In this document: positions 17,757-25,212 of the stretch, in pieces
Layout of the letters: every line of letters begins with the position of its first letter
Numbering within the stretch: the first letter of the stretch is position 1
IMG/VR virus record: IMGVR_UViG_3300032291_003030
Span: 1 to 46,284 of that record
From: a virus
Reading direction: 5' to 3' (one strand)
Length of the DNA: 46,284 bases
Notes under the pieces: model-generated
Told to the model about the DNA's origin: nothing
Seen by the model: the letters and a program-made list of their open reading frames with translations, nothing else
The model's database searches: none
Position numbers and translations under genes: made by a program

Positions 17757-18335
17757 ATGAAAACACAAATAAACGAAATTAAAAGAATGCAGCAATTAGC
17801 TGGTATTATTAATGAAAATGAAATAGATGTTAAATCTATGGTAAAAGACTTTTATGATTATAATTCTCAAGGTTTTATTAACGGTAGTAGTTTAATTAAA
17901 CAAAAAATCATTAATAAAATAGGTCGTCCTTTAACTTCTATTGAAAAAGGTAAAATTACTAGAGAATTTGAAAAATTATATTTTGAAGATTTTAATAAAA
18001 AAAATAAAGAAGATAGTATAAAATCATTACAAAATATTAAAGATCGTGCTGAAAAAAATATATTACCTACTGAATTAGATGACTATTTTTTCACCCCAGA
18101 CCCACGTTATTATAAACCTGTTCTTAAACAGGATACTGATTGGAGATCAGGATATCTAACAGGAACAACAAGTCACGTAAAAAGTAGAGAAGGATATGGC
18201 GAATATATTATTAAAGATGAGTACAGAGATAAACCAATTTCTGGAACTATAAAAATAGAAAAAACCCTTAATGATAAACTTAAAGGAGAATATAGTGTTA
18301 TTGATTTTTATAGAATATTAGGGTATAAAATTTAA
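17757..18335 (+). CDS. Leader-bearing protein 1 of 5 (192 aa), possible head-packaged protein
   Basis: The N-terminus MKTQINEIKRMQQLAGIINE is shared, with small changes, by five consecutive genes. The leader is a probable amphipathic helix (hydrophobics at 5, 8, 11, 14, 17, 18) ending in I-N-E, which fits the (I/L)-x-E site cut by T4-type prohead proteases. The remaining ~172 residues are Lys/Asp-rich and mostly helical at first (SSLIKQKIINKIGRPLTSIE), then contain YLTGTTSHVKSREGYGEYII. I recognise no enzyme. By analogy with T4 internal proteins it may be packaged in the head and injected, but no direct evidence is available. Confidence 0.75.
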   Translation: MKTQINEIKRMQQLAGIINENEIDVKSMVKDFYDYNSQGFINGSSLIKQKIINKIGRPLTSIEKGKITREFEKLYFEDFNKKNKEDSIKSLQNIKDRAEKNILPTELDDYFFTPDPRYYKPVLKQDTDWRSGYLTGTTSHVKSREGYGEYIIKDEYRDKPISGTIKIEKTLNDKLKGEYSVIDFYRILGYKI

Positions 18336-18342
18336 AAATAAA

Positions 18343-18618
18343 ATGAACGAAACCAAGAGAATGCAGCAATTAGCTGGTTTAATTAATGAATCTCAATCAT
18401 CAATCCATGAAGGGAAATTAGTCAACACTAAATTTTATGGATTATGGCAATCAGAAGATGGAAGAAAGAGTGGATCACCTGATATCTATATAGAAGCTAA
18501 TTCTGAAGAAGAAGCTAAAGAGTTAGCTAATGATTATACAGAGGGTCAATTTACTGAATTTCCTGGATTTTACAATTTAGAACCAGTAAAATTAAACATT
18601 TATAGAAAAAGTGTTTAA
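18343..18618 (+). CDS. Leader-bearing protein 2 of 5 (91 aa)
   Basis: It starts with a shortened version of the shared leader (MNETKRMQQLAGLINE), again ending I-N-E, followed by SQSSIHE, where I-H-E could be a second site. The mature part is a small alpha/beta domain with VNTKFYGLWQSEDGRKSGSP and a DIYIEANSEEEAKELANDYT segment, a layout common in small 'EA-rich helix after strand' domains. The function is unknown. It lies 7 bases after leader-bearing protein 1. Confidence 0.72.
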   Translation: MNETKRMQQLAGLINESQSSIHEGKLVNTKFYGLWQSEDGRKSGSPDIYIEANSEEEAKELANDYTEGQFTEFPGFYNLEPVKLNIYRKSV

Positions 18619-18623
18619 TTAAT

Positions 18624-18830
18624 ATGAAAATAAATAGACTACAAGAACTAGCAGGAATAATTACCGAAGGAGCATTAGATCCAGCTAATGAAGAAAACAT
18701 ATTTGATAATTTAATAGATACTGACCATTCAGAACTTGTAAATAAATTATTAGAGGCAGCAGATACTAATCCAACATTAACATTAGTAGATTTTCTAAAG
18801 ACATTTGATATTGGTGCTGGAGAAGAGTAA
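18624..18830 (+). CDS. Leader-bearing protein 3 of 5 (68 aa), acidic
   Basis: The leader is a divergent form, MKINRLQELAGIITE, keeping the hydrophobic spacing and ending I-T-E. The rest is short and very acidic (DPANEENIFDNLIDTDHSEL, ending GAGEE) with predicted helices. It could be a DNA-mimic-like or inhibitor peptide on charge alone, but this is only a suggestion. It is directly followed by the promoter-like element at 18831. Confidence 0.7.
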   Translation: MKINRLQELAGIITEGALDPANEENIFDNLIDTDHSELVNKLLEAADTNPTLTLVDFLKTFDIGAGEE

Positions 18831-18854
18831 TTGTCAAAATTAAATTAATATATT
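18831..18854 (+). promoter_or_regulatory. Middle-promoter-like element upstream of leader gene 4
   Basis: TTGTCA (18831-18836), 12 bases, TATATT (18849-18854). It lies 25 bases before the ATG at 18880 and is nearly identical to the copy at 19661. Confidence 0.6.
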
Positions 18855-18860
18855 ATTAAA

Positions 18861-18939
18861 ATAACAAAAATTAAACAAAATGAAAATACAAATAAACGAA
18901 ATTAAAAGAATGCAGCAATTAGCTGGTATTATCAATGAA
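18861..18939 (+). repeat. 79-bp direct repeat covering leader and 5' region (copy 1)
   Basis: It matches 19161-19239 with three mismatches at an offset of exactly 300 bases. It includes the ~20 bases before the ATG and the leader codons, showing that the leader was copied together with its translation signal. Confidence 0.85.
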
Positions 18940-19164
18940 AATCAAATAATAGAAAATCAATATGAAGATGGCTTCGAACCAATTAAAGATGATACATCAA
19001 ATATCCAACCAGGAGATGGTGTAGTAAGTGTTAATGGATATTTTGGTGAGTTTAAAGGTATCAATAATAAAGGAAAATATGTTATTATATATGATGCTTA
19101 TGGTGAAAGAGGAGTATATTCAAAAGATAATTTTATAAAATATTTTCAAGTACAAAAGAAATAA
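18880..19164 (+). CDS. Leader-bearing protein 4 of 5 (94 aa)
   Basis: It has the full leader MKIQINEIKRMQQLAGIINE, almost identical to that of protein 1. The mature part begins with an acidic linker and continues as a small beta-rich domain: IQPGDGVVSVNGYFGEFKGI and GKYVIIYDAYGERGVYSKDN. The Gly-containing strand pattern suggests a small SH3/KOW-like barrel, though this is only a visual guess. Its own promoter-like element lies at 18831. Confidence 0.73.
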   Translation: MKIQINEIKRMQQLAGIINENQIIENQYEDGFEPIKDDTSNIQPGDGVVSVNGYFGEFKGINNKGKYVIIYDAYGERGVYSKDNFIKYFQVQKK

Positions 19165-19239
19165 CAAAAATTAAACAAAATGAAAATACAAATAAACGAA
19201 ATTAAAAGAATTCAGCAATTGGCTGGTATTATTAATGAA
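19161..19239 (+). repeat. 79-bp direct repeat covering leader and 5' region (copy 2)
   Basis: This is the second copy of 18861-18939 (three mismatches), including the A-rich pre-ATG sequence and leader codons of the gene at 19180. Confidence 0.85.
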
Positions 19240-19653
19240 TCTAAAAGAACTCCTGATTTAAAATCATTAAATGAGAATACTACTCCTATTAATTATGAAA
19301 AATTAAAACAAATATTACTTCTAGCTTGCAACACATATCCAGAAGGAGATCATGGATATGGGGATGTAGAACCTTTATATGAAAAAGATGAAGTAAAAAA
19401 TACTATAAAGTATATAATGAAATTAGAAAAAGGAGTAAAAAATAATGATGAAGATATTTTTGATAAATTAGAAGACCAAGAACCTTCAACTTTTATAGGA
19501 GCAGTGCATTTAGATGATGCTCAAAAAGCCAAATGGGATGGTTTTGATCTAGCATTAGGTGTATTATCAGATATAGCATATGAGTATGATCTTGATGATG
19601 CAGCATCAGCACTTAATGATTTAGCACAAGAAATTAATTCATTCCAATTATAA
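19180..19653 (+). CDS. Leader-bearing protein 5 of 5 (157 aa), acidic
   Basis: The leader is MKIQINEIKRIQQLAGIINE, one residue different from protein 4. A second (I/L)-x-E possibility, L-N-E, occurs near residue 30. The rest is acidic and helical, with LKQILLLACNTYPEGDHGYG and a C-terminal DGFDLALGVLSDIAYEYDLD segment rich in Asp/Ala. I recognise no family. It closes the cluster and is followed by a promoter-like element and a terminator. Confidence 0.73.
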   Translation: MKIQINEIKRIQQLAGIINESKRTPDLKSLNENTTPINYEKLKQILLLACNTYPEGDHGYGDVEPLYEKDEVKNTIKYIMKLEKGVKNNDEDIFDKLEDQEPSTFIGAVHLDDAQKAKWDGFDLALGVLSDIAYEYDLDDAASALNDLAQEINSFQL

Positions 19654-19660
19654 TAAGTAA

Positions 19661-19684
19661 TTGTCAAAATTAAATTAATATATT
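19661..19684 (+). promoter_or_regulatory. Middle-promoter-like element (second copy of the 18831 site)
   Basis: TTGTCA (19661-19666), 12 bases, TATATT (19679-19684). The surrounding ~37 bases match 18827-18863 with one change. It points into a terminator that begins only 12 bases later. Confidence 0.5.
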
Positions 19685-19695
19685 ACTAAAATAAT

Positions 19696-19719
19696 AAAAC
19701 CCGCTCTCGCGGGTTTTTT
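19696..19719 (+). terminator. Rho-independent terminator before gp32
   Basis: CCCGC and GCGGG form a 5-bp GC stem around TCTC, preceded by AAAA and followed by six T (19714-19719). It is a strong bidirectional-looking terminator that ends the leader-gene cluster. Confidence 0.93.
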
Positions 19720-19721
19720 GG

Positions 19722-19746
19722 ACGTCACAATAAAGGTTATTATATT
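19722..19746 (+). promoter_or_regulatory. Middle-promoter-like element upstream of gp32
   Basis: ACGTCA (19722-19727), 13 bases starting CAATAAAGG, TATATT (19741-19746). It lies directly after the terminator and 41 bases before the gp32 start, and presumably drives gp32-uvsX-rnh. Confidence 0.55.
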
Positions 19747-19787
19747 AACAATGTTATAAAAACTATTTAAAAACAAATTTAAAAAAC

Positions 19788-20621
19788 ATGGATTTATCCC
19801 TTATTAAAAACAAATTGGCAGGTTTGCAACAAAAGCCTGGAACTTATGAAAAAGTAGACTACACTAAAATCTTTTGGAAACCAAAAGTAGGAACACATTT
19901 AATACGTGTTGTACCTTCAAAATTCGATAAACAAAACCCCTTTAAAGAAGTATTTTTCCATTATGGATTTACTAAAGGTCCTATCTTAGCATTAACAAAT
20001 TGGGGTGAAAAAGATCCTATTGTTGAGTTTGCTAAAGGATTACGTAAATCATCAGATAAGGAAGATTGGCAATTAGCTAAAAAATTAGATGCTAAAATGC
20101 GTATTTTTGTTCCTATAATTGTTCGTGGTGAAGAACAAATGGGTACTCGTTTATGGGAATTTGGAAAAGAAATATATCAACAATTGTTAGGTATTGCTGC
20201 TGACGAGGATTATGGTGATTTTACTGATATTCAAGATGGTCGTGACTTTACGATTGAAGGAACTAATGATGTTGTTGCTGGTCGCAGTATTGTAAAATGT
20301 ACTGTTCGCCCAAAGCCAAAACAAACTCCAATTACTAATGATGCTGCTCTATTACAGAAATTATTAGATGAACAACCTGATATTTTGTCAATTAATAGAA
20401 GATATAATTTTGATGATTTAAAAGAAATACTACAAAAATTCTTAAATCCTGAAGAAAGCAATGAAAGTGATGTTATTGCTGAAGCTGTTCCTTCTGCTGA
20501 AACTGATGATGAACCTTCAGATTTACCTTGGGAGACTGAAACTCCATCAAAACCATACACTTTAGAGAATAATACTCCTAAAGCAACTAATGTCGATAAA
20601 TTTGATTCATTATTCTCCTAA
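19788..20621 (+). CDS. gp32: Single-stranded DNA-binding protein (T4 gp32-like)
   Basis: The 277-residue product begins with a short basic helix region (MDLSLIKNKLAGLQQKPGTY) and continues with KIFWKPKVGTHLIRVVPSKF and FHYGFTKGPILALTNWGEKD, the OB-fold core known from T4-like gp32. It ends in an acidic tail with DETDDE-like content and a terminal KFDSLFS, as expected for the partner-binding C-terminus. The zinc-ribbon cysteines of T4 gp32 are absent; only one Cys is visible. It heads a replication-recombination cluster with uvsX. A terminator and a promoter-like element sit just upstream. Confidence 0.93.
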   Translation: MDLSLIKNKLAGLQQKPGTYEKVDYTKIFWKPKVGTHLIRVVPSKFDKQNPFKEVFFHYGFTKGPILALTNWGEKDPIVEFAKGLRKSSDKEDWQLAKKLDAKMRIFVPIIVRGEEQMGTRLWEFGKEIYQQLLGIAADEDYGDFTDIQDGRDFTIEGTNDVVAGRSIVKCTVRPKPKQTPITNDAALLQKLLDEQPDILSINRRYNFDDLKEILQKFLNPEESNESDVIAEAVPSAETDDEPSDLPWETETPSKPYTLENNTPKATNVDKFDSLFS

Positions 20622-20635
20622 AATAAAAATAAGTT

Positions 20636-21727
20636 ATGGCTAAAAAAGCAAACATTAGTTTGACAGAAGTAGTATCTAAATCATTGGGTAAAACCTTTGA
20701 TTTAGATGTATTTAAAAAATCTAAATTCCTCGATAAATCTGTTAAATTTAAATCACAAAGATGGATCCCATTATCTAAAGCATTCCAGGATGTAATCTCA
20801 CTACCTGGTATTCCTATGGGACATATTACGTTATTACGAGGCCATTCAGATACTGGTAAAACAACAGCATTATTGGAAGCTGCTGTAAATGCTCAGAAGA
20901 TGGGTGTATTACCTGTTTTTATTGTTACTGAAATGAAATGGAATTGGGACCATGCTAAACAGATGGGATTTGAACTTAATGAAGTAGTTGATAAAGAAAC
21001 AGGAGAAATTATTGATTATAATGGATTTTTTATCTATGTCGATAGAGGTTCATTAAATACTATTGAGGATGTTGCAGCATTCATTGCTGATTTATTAAAT
21101 GAGCAAGCACTTGGTAAATTACCATATGATTTATGTTTCTTCTGGGATTCAGTTGGTTCAATTCCATGTAGAATGTCGGTTGAAAAATCATCAAATAATA
21201 ATGAATGGAATGCTGGTGCAATGTCTCAACAATTTGGTAATTTTATCAATCAAAAATTAATATTATCCCGTAAAGAAAATATGCCTTTTACAAATTCATT
21301 AGTAGCTGTTAATAAGGTATGGGTTGCAAAACCTAATTCACCAATGGAGCAACCAAAAATGAAAAACAAAGGTGGAGATACAATGTTCTTTGATTCATCA
21401 TTAGTAGTAACATTTGGTAACATTACAAATAGTGGAACTAATAAATTAAAAGCTACTAAAGATGGTAAAGATGTTGAATTTGCTAAACGTACTAAAATTT
21501 CAGTAGATAAAAATCACGTTACAGGTGTACAAACTAAAGGTACCGTAACAATGACAGTTCATGGTTTTATTGATGACGATAAAAAAGCAATTGATAATTA
21601 CAAGAAAGATCATGCTGATGAATGGTTGAAAATTCTAGGTACTCTTGATTTTGATTTAGTTGAAGATGAATCAGATTGGTTTGAAAATAATAACAACCTA
21701 ATTGAAGTGGTAGATGGCGAAGAATAG
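20636..21727 (+). CDS. uvsX: RecA-like recombinase UvsX
   Basis: This RecA-fold ATPase has Walker A RGHSDTGKTT at about residues 68-77 and a Walker B strand LCFFWDSVGSIPCR. It also has the conserved block NAGAMSQQFGNFINQK and a GGDTMFFDSSLVVTFGN segment. It would polymerise on ssDNA coated by gp32 and drive recombination-dependent replication and repair. It is 363 residues, slightly shorter than T4 UvsX (391). It starts 14 bases after gp32 and overlaps the following nuclease gene by 14 bases, so all three are probably co-transcribed. Confidence 0.95.
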   Translation: MAKKANISLTEVVSKSLGKTFDLDVFKKSKFLDKSVKFKSQRWIPLSKAFQDVISLPGIPMGHITLLRGHSDTGKTTALLEAAVNAQKMGVLPVFIVTEMKWNWDHAKQMGFELNEVVDKETGEIIDYNGFFIYVDRGSLNTIEDVAAFIADLLNEQALGKLPYDLCFFWDSVGSIPCRMSVEKSSNNNEWNAGAMSQQFGNFINQKLILSRKENMPFTNSLVAVNKVWVAKPNSPMEQPKMKNKGGDTMFFDSSLVVTFGNITNSGTNKLKATKDGKDVEFAKRTKISVDKNHVTGVQTKGTVTMTVHGFIDDDKKAIDNYKKDHADEWLKILGTLDFDLVEDESDWFENNNNLIEVVDGEE

Positions 21728-22733
21728 ATTCGCAGAAATGCTATCCAATATCACCAACGAACCAGAAACAGAAAATCAATCAGTATTAATAATAGATGGT
21801 TTAAACACATTTCTTAGGTCATTCGCTATTATTAATGCAATCCATCCTTCCTCCGGCCAACATGTCGGGGGAATGATTGGATTTTTAAAATCTGTAGGAT
21901 ATGCTATTAAATTAAACTCACCAACAAAAGTAATTATTACGTTTGATGGAGTTGGTGGTTCAAATTCAAAACGTAATTTATTCTTTGATTATAAAACTAA
22001 TCGTAATGCTGATCGTATCACAAATTACAAAATGTTTACTGATAAGGAGGAAGAAAGCGAATCAATAACTAATCAAATGGAGAGATTAATTCAATATCTT
22101 CAATCTCTCCCCGTTAGTTTAATTATAATTGACGGGATTGAGGCAGACGACGTAATGGGGTACTTAGCGCAGAAATACGAAGGTATAGCGGAAACTAAGC
22201 GCATTACTATTATGTCAGCGGATCAAGATTTCTTGCAATTAATAAGTGAAAAAGTTAATATATATTCTCCCACAAAAAAGAAAATATATAACGTAGATAA
22301 CTTTAAAGATGAATATCATATCCACCCAAAAAATTATTTATTGTATAAAACATTTATGGGTGATAAGGGAGATAATGTTCCAAAAGTTAAGGGATTAGGT
22401 GAAGATAAATTATTTAAAATACTCCCACAATTAACAGGTACCGAATCACTACATTTAGAAACATTATTAGAGTCTTTAGATCCTAACGATAAATGGGGAT
22501 CTCAATTATTAAATTTCCAACATCAATTAAAAATTAATTATAGATTGATGAATTTAAAAGATATTCCACTCTCAAATGAAAATATTGAAATTATTGAAGA
22601 TGCAGTAGCATATAAACGTGAATATAATAAACCTGGATTCCTTCATTTATATTATAAGGACAATCTTGGGAATGGAATACCTAATGTTGAGAATTGGTTA
22701 AATGATTGTTTTGCTAGTTTAAGTACATTTTAA
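21714..22733 (+). CDS. rnh: 5'-3' exonuclease/flap endonuclease (T4 RNase H-like)
   Basis: The product shows the PIN/FEN pattern: SVLIIDGLNTFLRSFA (first metal Asp), VIITFDGVGGSNSKRNLF, the acidic pair in IIDGIEADDVMGYLA, ITIMSADQDFLQLI, and the helix-hairpin DKGDNVPKVKGLGEDKLFKI. In T4 the equivalent RNase H removes RNA primers with gp32. Length (339) is close to T4 RNase H (305). The start codon lies inside the end of uvsX, which suggests translational coupling. A homing endonuclease gene follows it, at a site where T4-like phages often carry such elements. Confidence 0.92.
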   Translation: MAKNRFAEMLSNITNEPETENQSVLIIDGLNTFLRSFAIINAIHPSSGQHVGGMIGFLKSVGYAIKLNSPTKVIITFDGVGGSNSKRNLFFDYKTNRNADRITNYKMFTDKEEESESITNQMERLIQYLQSLPVSLIIIDGIEADDVMGYLAQKYEGIAETKRITIMSADQDFLQLISEKVNIYSPTKKKIYNVDNFKDEYHIHPKNYLLYKTFMGDKGDNVPKVKGLGEDKLFKILPQLTGTESLHLETLLESLDPNDKWGSQLLNFQHQLKINYRLMNLKDIPLSNENIEIIEDAVAYKREYNKPGFLHLYYKDNLGNGIPNVENWLNDCFASLSTF

Positions 22734-22787
22734 CATAGTTTTTAAGTAATTTGGTATTGTCATATATTTATTATCAAATTAAATATT

Positions 22788-23465
22788 ATGATAATATATC
22801 AAACTACAAATCTTAAAACTAACATAAAATATATTGGTAAAGATAAAAACAATAATCCTAAATATCTAGGTTCAGGAACTGATCTTAAAAACGCTATTAA
22901 AGAATACGGACGGGATAATTTTGAAAAGATTATTTTAGAATATTGTTTAAATATAGAAGAATTAATCCAAAAAGAAAGTTATTGGCTCCAAAAATATGAT
23001 GTTGAAAATAATCCTAATTTCTATAATAAAACTAATAAACCCTTTGGAAATTCTGGATTAAGTGAAGAAACTAAAAATAAAATTAGTAAAGCTTTAAAAG
23101 GATATGTACATAGTAATGAACATAATGATAATGTTAGAAAAGGAAGAATAGGAATAAAATGTAAACCTTATAAAACAAGAAAAGATAAAGGTTTAAAACA
23201 TATTAAAACTCCCGGAATTAAATTAGGAGCACCTGTAGGGAGAAAGTTAAGTGAAGAACATAAAAATAATATTAAAAATAATAGACAAAATTGTATTTTA
23301 TCAAAAATAAAACCTATTATTCAAAAAGATTTAGATGGAAATATTCTTAAAATGTGGGATTCTATTACTGAAGCTAAGAAAAAAACAGGAATAATAGGAA
23401 TACCTAATGTCCTTACAAATAAGGCAAAAACAGCAGGTAAATTTAGATGGGAATATCAGAAATAA
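22788..23465 (+). mobile_element. GIY-YIG homing endonuclease, free-standing (225 aa)
   Basis: The N-terminal nuclease domain shows the GIY-YIG-type strands (IIYQTTNLKTNIKYIGKD), a RDNFEKIILEY block and the catalytic-Glu helix EELIQKESYWLQKY. It is followed by a NUMOD3-like helix (LSEETKNKISKALKG, repeated as LSEEHKNNIKNN) and a C-terminal NUMOD1-like helix-turn-helix (KDLDGNILKMWDSITEAKKK). It lies between the rnh and helicase genes and probably spreads by cutting alleles lacking it. No intron signs are visible because both flanking genes are intact. The promoter-like element for the helicase overlaps its 3' end. Confidence 0.93.
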
Positions 23466-23476
23466 ATTAATATATT
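23453..23476 (+). promoter_or_regulatory. Middle-promoter-like element inside the end of the homing endonuclease gene
   Basis: ATATCA (23453-23458), 12 bases, TATATT (23471-23476). The first box is coding (last codons of the endonuclease). An ATG follows exactly 7 bases after the -10 hexamer, at 23483. Confidence 0.5.
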
Positions 23477-23482
23477 CAAGTT

Positions 23483-23542
23483 ATGAAAAAAGTTATGAAA
23501 TTAAATAAAATGAAAGGAGTTACAATTGACTACCTTAAATAG
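23483..23542 (+). CDS. Short leader ORF overlapping the helicase start (19 codons)
   Basis: It reads MKKVMKLNKMKGVTIDYLK and stops at TAG 23540-23542, overlapping the TTG start of gp41 in another frame. If the 23453 promoter is real, this ATG would be the 5' end of the mRNA. A coupling role is possible; coding significance is uncertain. Confidence 0.35.
   Translation: MKKVMKLNKMKGVTIDYLK
23513..23519 (+). promoter_or_regulatory. Strong Shine-Dalgarno AAAGGAG before the gp41 TTG start
   Basis: This is one of the few clear Shine-Dalgarno sequences in the window, 6 bases before TTG 23526. It decides the start because no ATG in that frame precedes residue ~120. Confidence 0.65.
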
Positions 23543-24899
23543 TTTAGAGAGATATGGCTCATCATTCCAAATCAAAGTATTAGGAGCATTATTAACACAA
23601 CGACAATTCTTACTAAACATTTCAGATGCTTTAGAGAGTGAATATTTTAGTAATACAGCACATCAATGGATTGTTGATTTTATAATCAAATATTTCAGTG
23701 AATATCATACAATTCCATCATTAGAAACATTATCTATTGAAGTAAAAAAGATAGATAACGAAATATTACGTATTGCTTTAACTGAGGCGCTACGTGAGGC
23801 TTATAAAGCAGCAGATTCAAAAGACTTAGAATATGTTGAAACAGAATTTACAGCATTCTGTAGTAATCAACAAATGAAAAAAGCACTAATGACGTCTGTT
23901 GATTTACTTAATGTTGGAGATTTTGATGGTATTCGAAGATTAATCAATAATGCAATGAAAGCTGGTGAGGAAAAAAACATCGGTCATGAATATGAATTAG
24001 ATATTGAAACTCGCTATAGATTAAATGATAGAAATGCAATTCCCTTCCCATGGCCTATATTTAATGATTTAACACAAGGTGGTGTTGGTAAAGGTGATTT
24101 AGTATTAATGTTTGGTAATCCAGGTGGTGGTAAATCATGGGCTGTAATTGCAATGGGTGCATTCGCTGCAGCATTAGGTTATAACGTTATCCATTATACA
24201 TTAGAATTAGGTGAAGGATATGTAGGAAAACGATATGATGCTGTATTTTCAGGAATACCTGTAGATAAATTAGATGAAAATCGTCAAGCTGTTGAAGAAA
24301 TTATTAAACAAGTTAAGGGCAAAATTGTAATTAAAGAATATGCTCCAAAACGTGCATCTTTAGAAACAATAGAAGCACACATCCAACAATTAGAGAATCA
24401 AAACGAATTTAAACCTGATATTATCATTATTGACTATTTAGATTTATTACGTGGTAAATCTAGAAAAGAACGTAAAGATGAAATTGATGATGTTTACACT
24501 GATGCTAAAGGTTTAGCAAAAACATTAAATATTCCTATTGTATCTCCATCACAAGCAAATAGAACAGGTGCTAATAAAAATATTATTGAAGGTGATAATG
24601 CTGCAGGATCTTATGATAAAATAATGATTGGGGATATTATAATTTCAGTAGCTAGAAATAAAAAATCTAAAGTAAATGGGACGGGAATGTGGCATTTTAT
24701 GAAAAATAGATATGGTGCTGATGGTTTAACATTTAAATCCACTATTGATACATCTAATGGTAAAATTGTTATTGATTCTGAACCAGTAGATGATGATGAT
24801 GAAGAAGTTACACCAACTAAAGTTGGATATTCAAATTTTGATACTGATGATAGAGATATCCTAAAGAAAAAATTCTTTGAATTATCCAAAGAATATTAA
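23526..24899 (+). CDS. gp41: Replicative DNA helicase (T4 gp41/DnaB-like)
   Basis: The product is 457 residues (T4 gp41 is 475). A helical N-terminal domain contains FQIKVLGALLTQRQFLLNIS. The RecA-like motor has Walker A FGNPGGGKSW near residues 196-205, a HYTLELGEGYVGKRYDAVFS segment, Walker B IIIIDYLDLLRGKSRKERKD and the AGSYDKIMIGDIIISVARNK C-terminal sensor region. It ends in an acidic tail. It unwinds DNA ahead of the polymerase. The start is TTG with a good Shine-Dalgarno, unusual for this genome; no primase gene is in the window. Confidence 0.95.
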   Translation: MTTLNSLERYGSSFQIKVLGALLTQRQFLLNISDALESEYFSNTAHQWIVDFIIKYFSEYHTIPSLETLSIEVKKIDNEILRIALTEALREAYKAADSKDLEYVETEFTAFCSNQQMKKALMTSVDLLNVGDFDGIRRLINNAMKAGEEKNIGHEYELDIETRYRLNDRNAIPFPWPIFNDLTQGGVGKGDLVLMFGNPGGGKSWAVIAMGAFAAALGYNVIHYTLELGEGYVGKRYDAVFSGIPVDKLDENRQAVEEIIKQVKGKIVIKEYAPKRASLETIEAHIQQLENQNEFKPDIIIIDYLDLLRGKSRKERKDEIDDVYTDAKGLAKTLNIPIVSPSQANRTGANKNIIEGDNAAGSYDKIMIGDIIISVARNKKSKVNGTGMWHFMKNRYGADGLTFKSTIDTSNGKIVIDSEPVDDDDEEVTPTKVGYSNFDTDDRDILKKKFFELSKEY

Positions 24900-24908
24900 T
24901 ATTTATTA
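24897..24908 (+). promoter_or_regulatory. ATATTTAT-type motif upstream of thioredoxin
   Basis: TAATATTTATTA spans the end of the helicase stop codon and lies 19 bases before the thioredoxin start. It is identical to the motifs before the sheath and tube genes. Confidence 0.25.
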
Positions 24909-24927
24909 ACCCAAACAATAAAGATAT

Positions 24928-25188
24928 ATGATAAAAATAATACGTTTTACGAGTACATGGTGTCAACCATGTAAAATACTAGCTCCAATATTTGGGGAAA
25001 TTCAAAATGAAGTTTCTGGAGTTTCTTTTGAAACTGTTGATGTTGATTATAATAAAGATAAAGCATCACAATATTCAGTATCTGGTATACCAACCGTTAT
25101 AATTGAGAAAGATGGACAAATAGTAAATCGTTTTTCAGGAGTAAAACCAAAAATGGCTATAATTAGCTTAATAAATCAATACAAATAA
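24928..25188 (+). CDS. Thioredoxin
   Basis: The 86-residue product has a complete thioredoxin core: IIRFTSTWCQPCKILAP with the C12-x-x-C15 active site, VDVDYNKDKASQYSVSGIPT with the cis-Pro, and VIIEKDGQIVNRFSGVK. It is a minimal form, shorter than the ~105-residue bacterial thioredoxin. The gene is immediately upstream of the ribonucleotide reductase, whose C-terminal Cys pair needs such a reductant, so supply of electrons to the reductase is the likely role. Confidence 0.93.
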   Translation: MIKIIRFTSTWCQPCKILAPIFGEIQNEVSGVSFETVDVDYNKDKASQYSVSGIPTVIIEKDGQIVNRFSGVKPKMAIISLINQYK

Positions 25189-25212
25189 ATAATTTAATAA
25201 TTTTTAATTAAA

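Noticed and set aside
22757-22787. TTGTCA before the homing endonuclease as another middle promoter
   Set aside because: TATATT lies immediately after the box instead of 12-13 bases away, so the spacing rule fails.
22788-23465. Group I intron carrying the GIY-YIG gene
   Set aside because: The flanking rnh and gp41 genes are complete and separate, so the endonuclease is free-standing.
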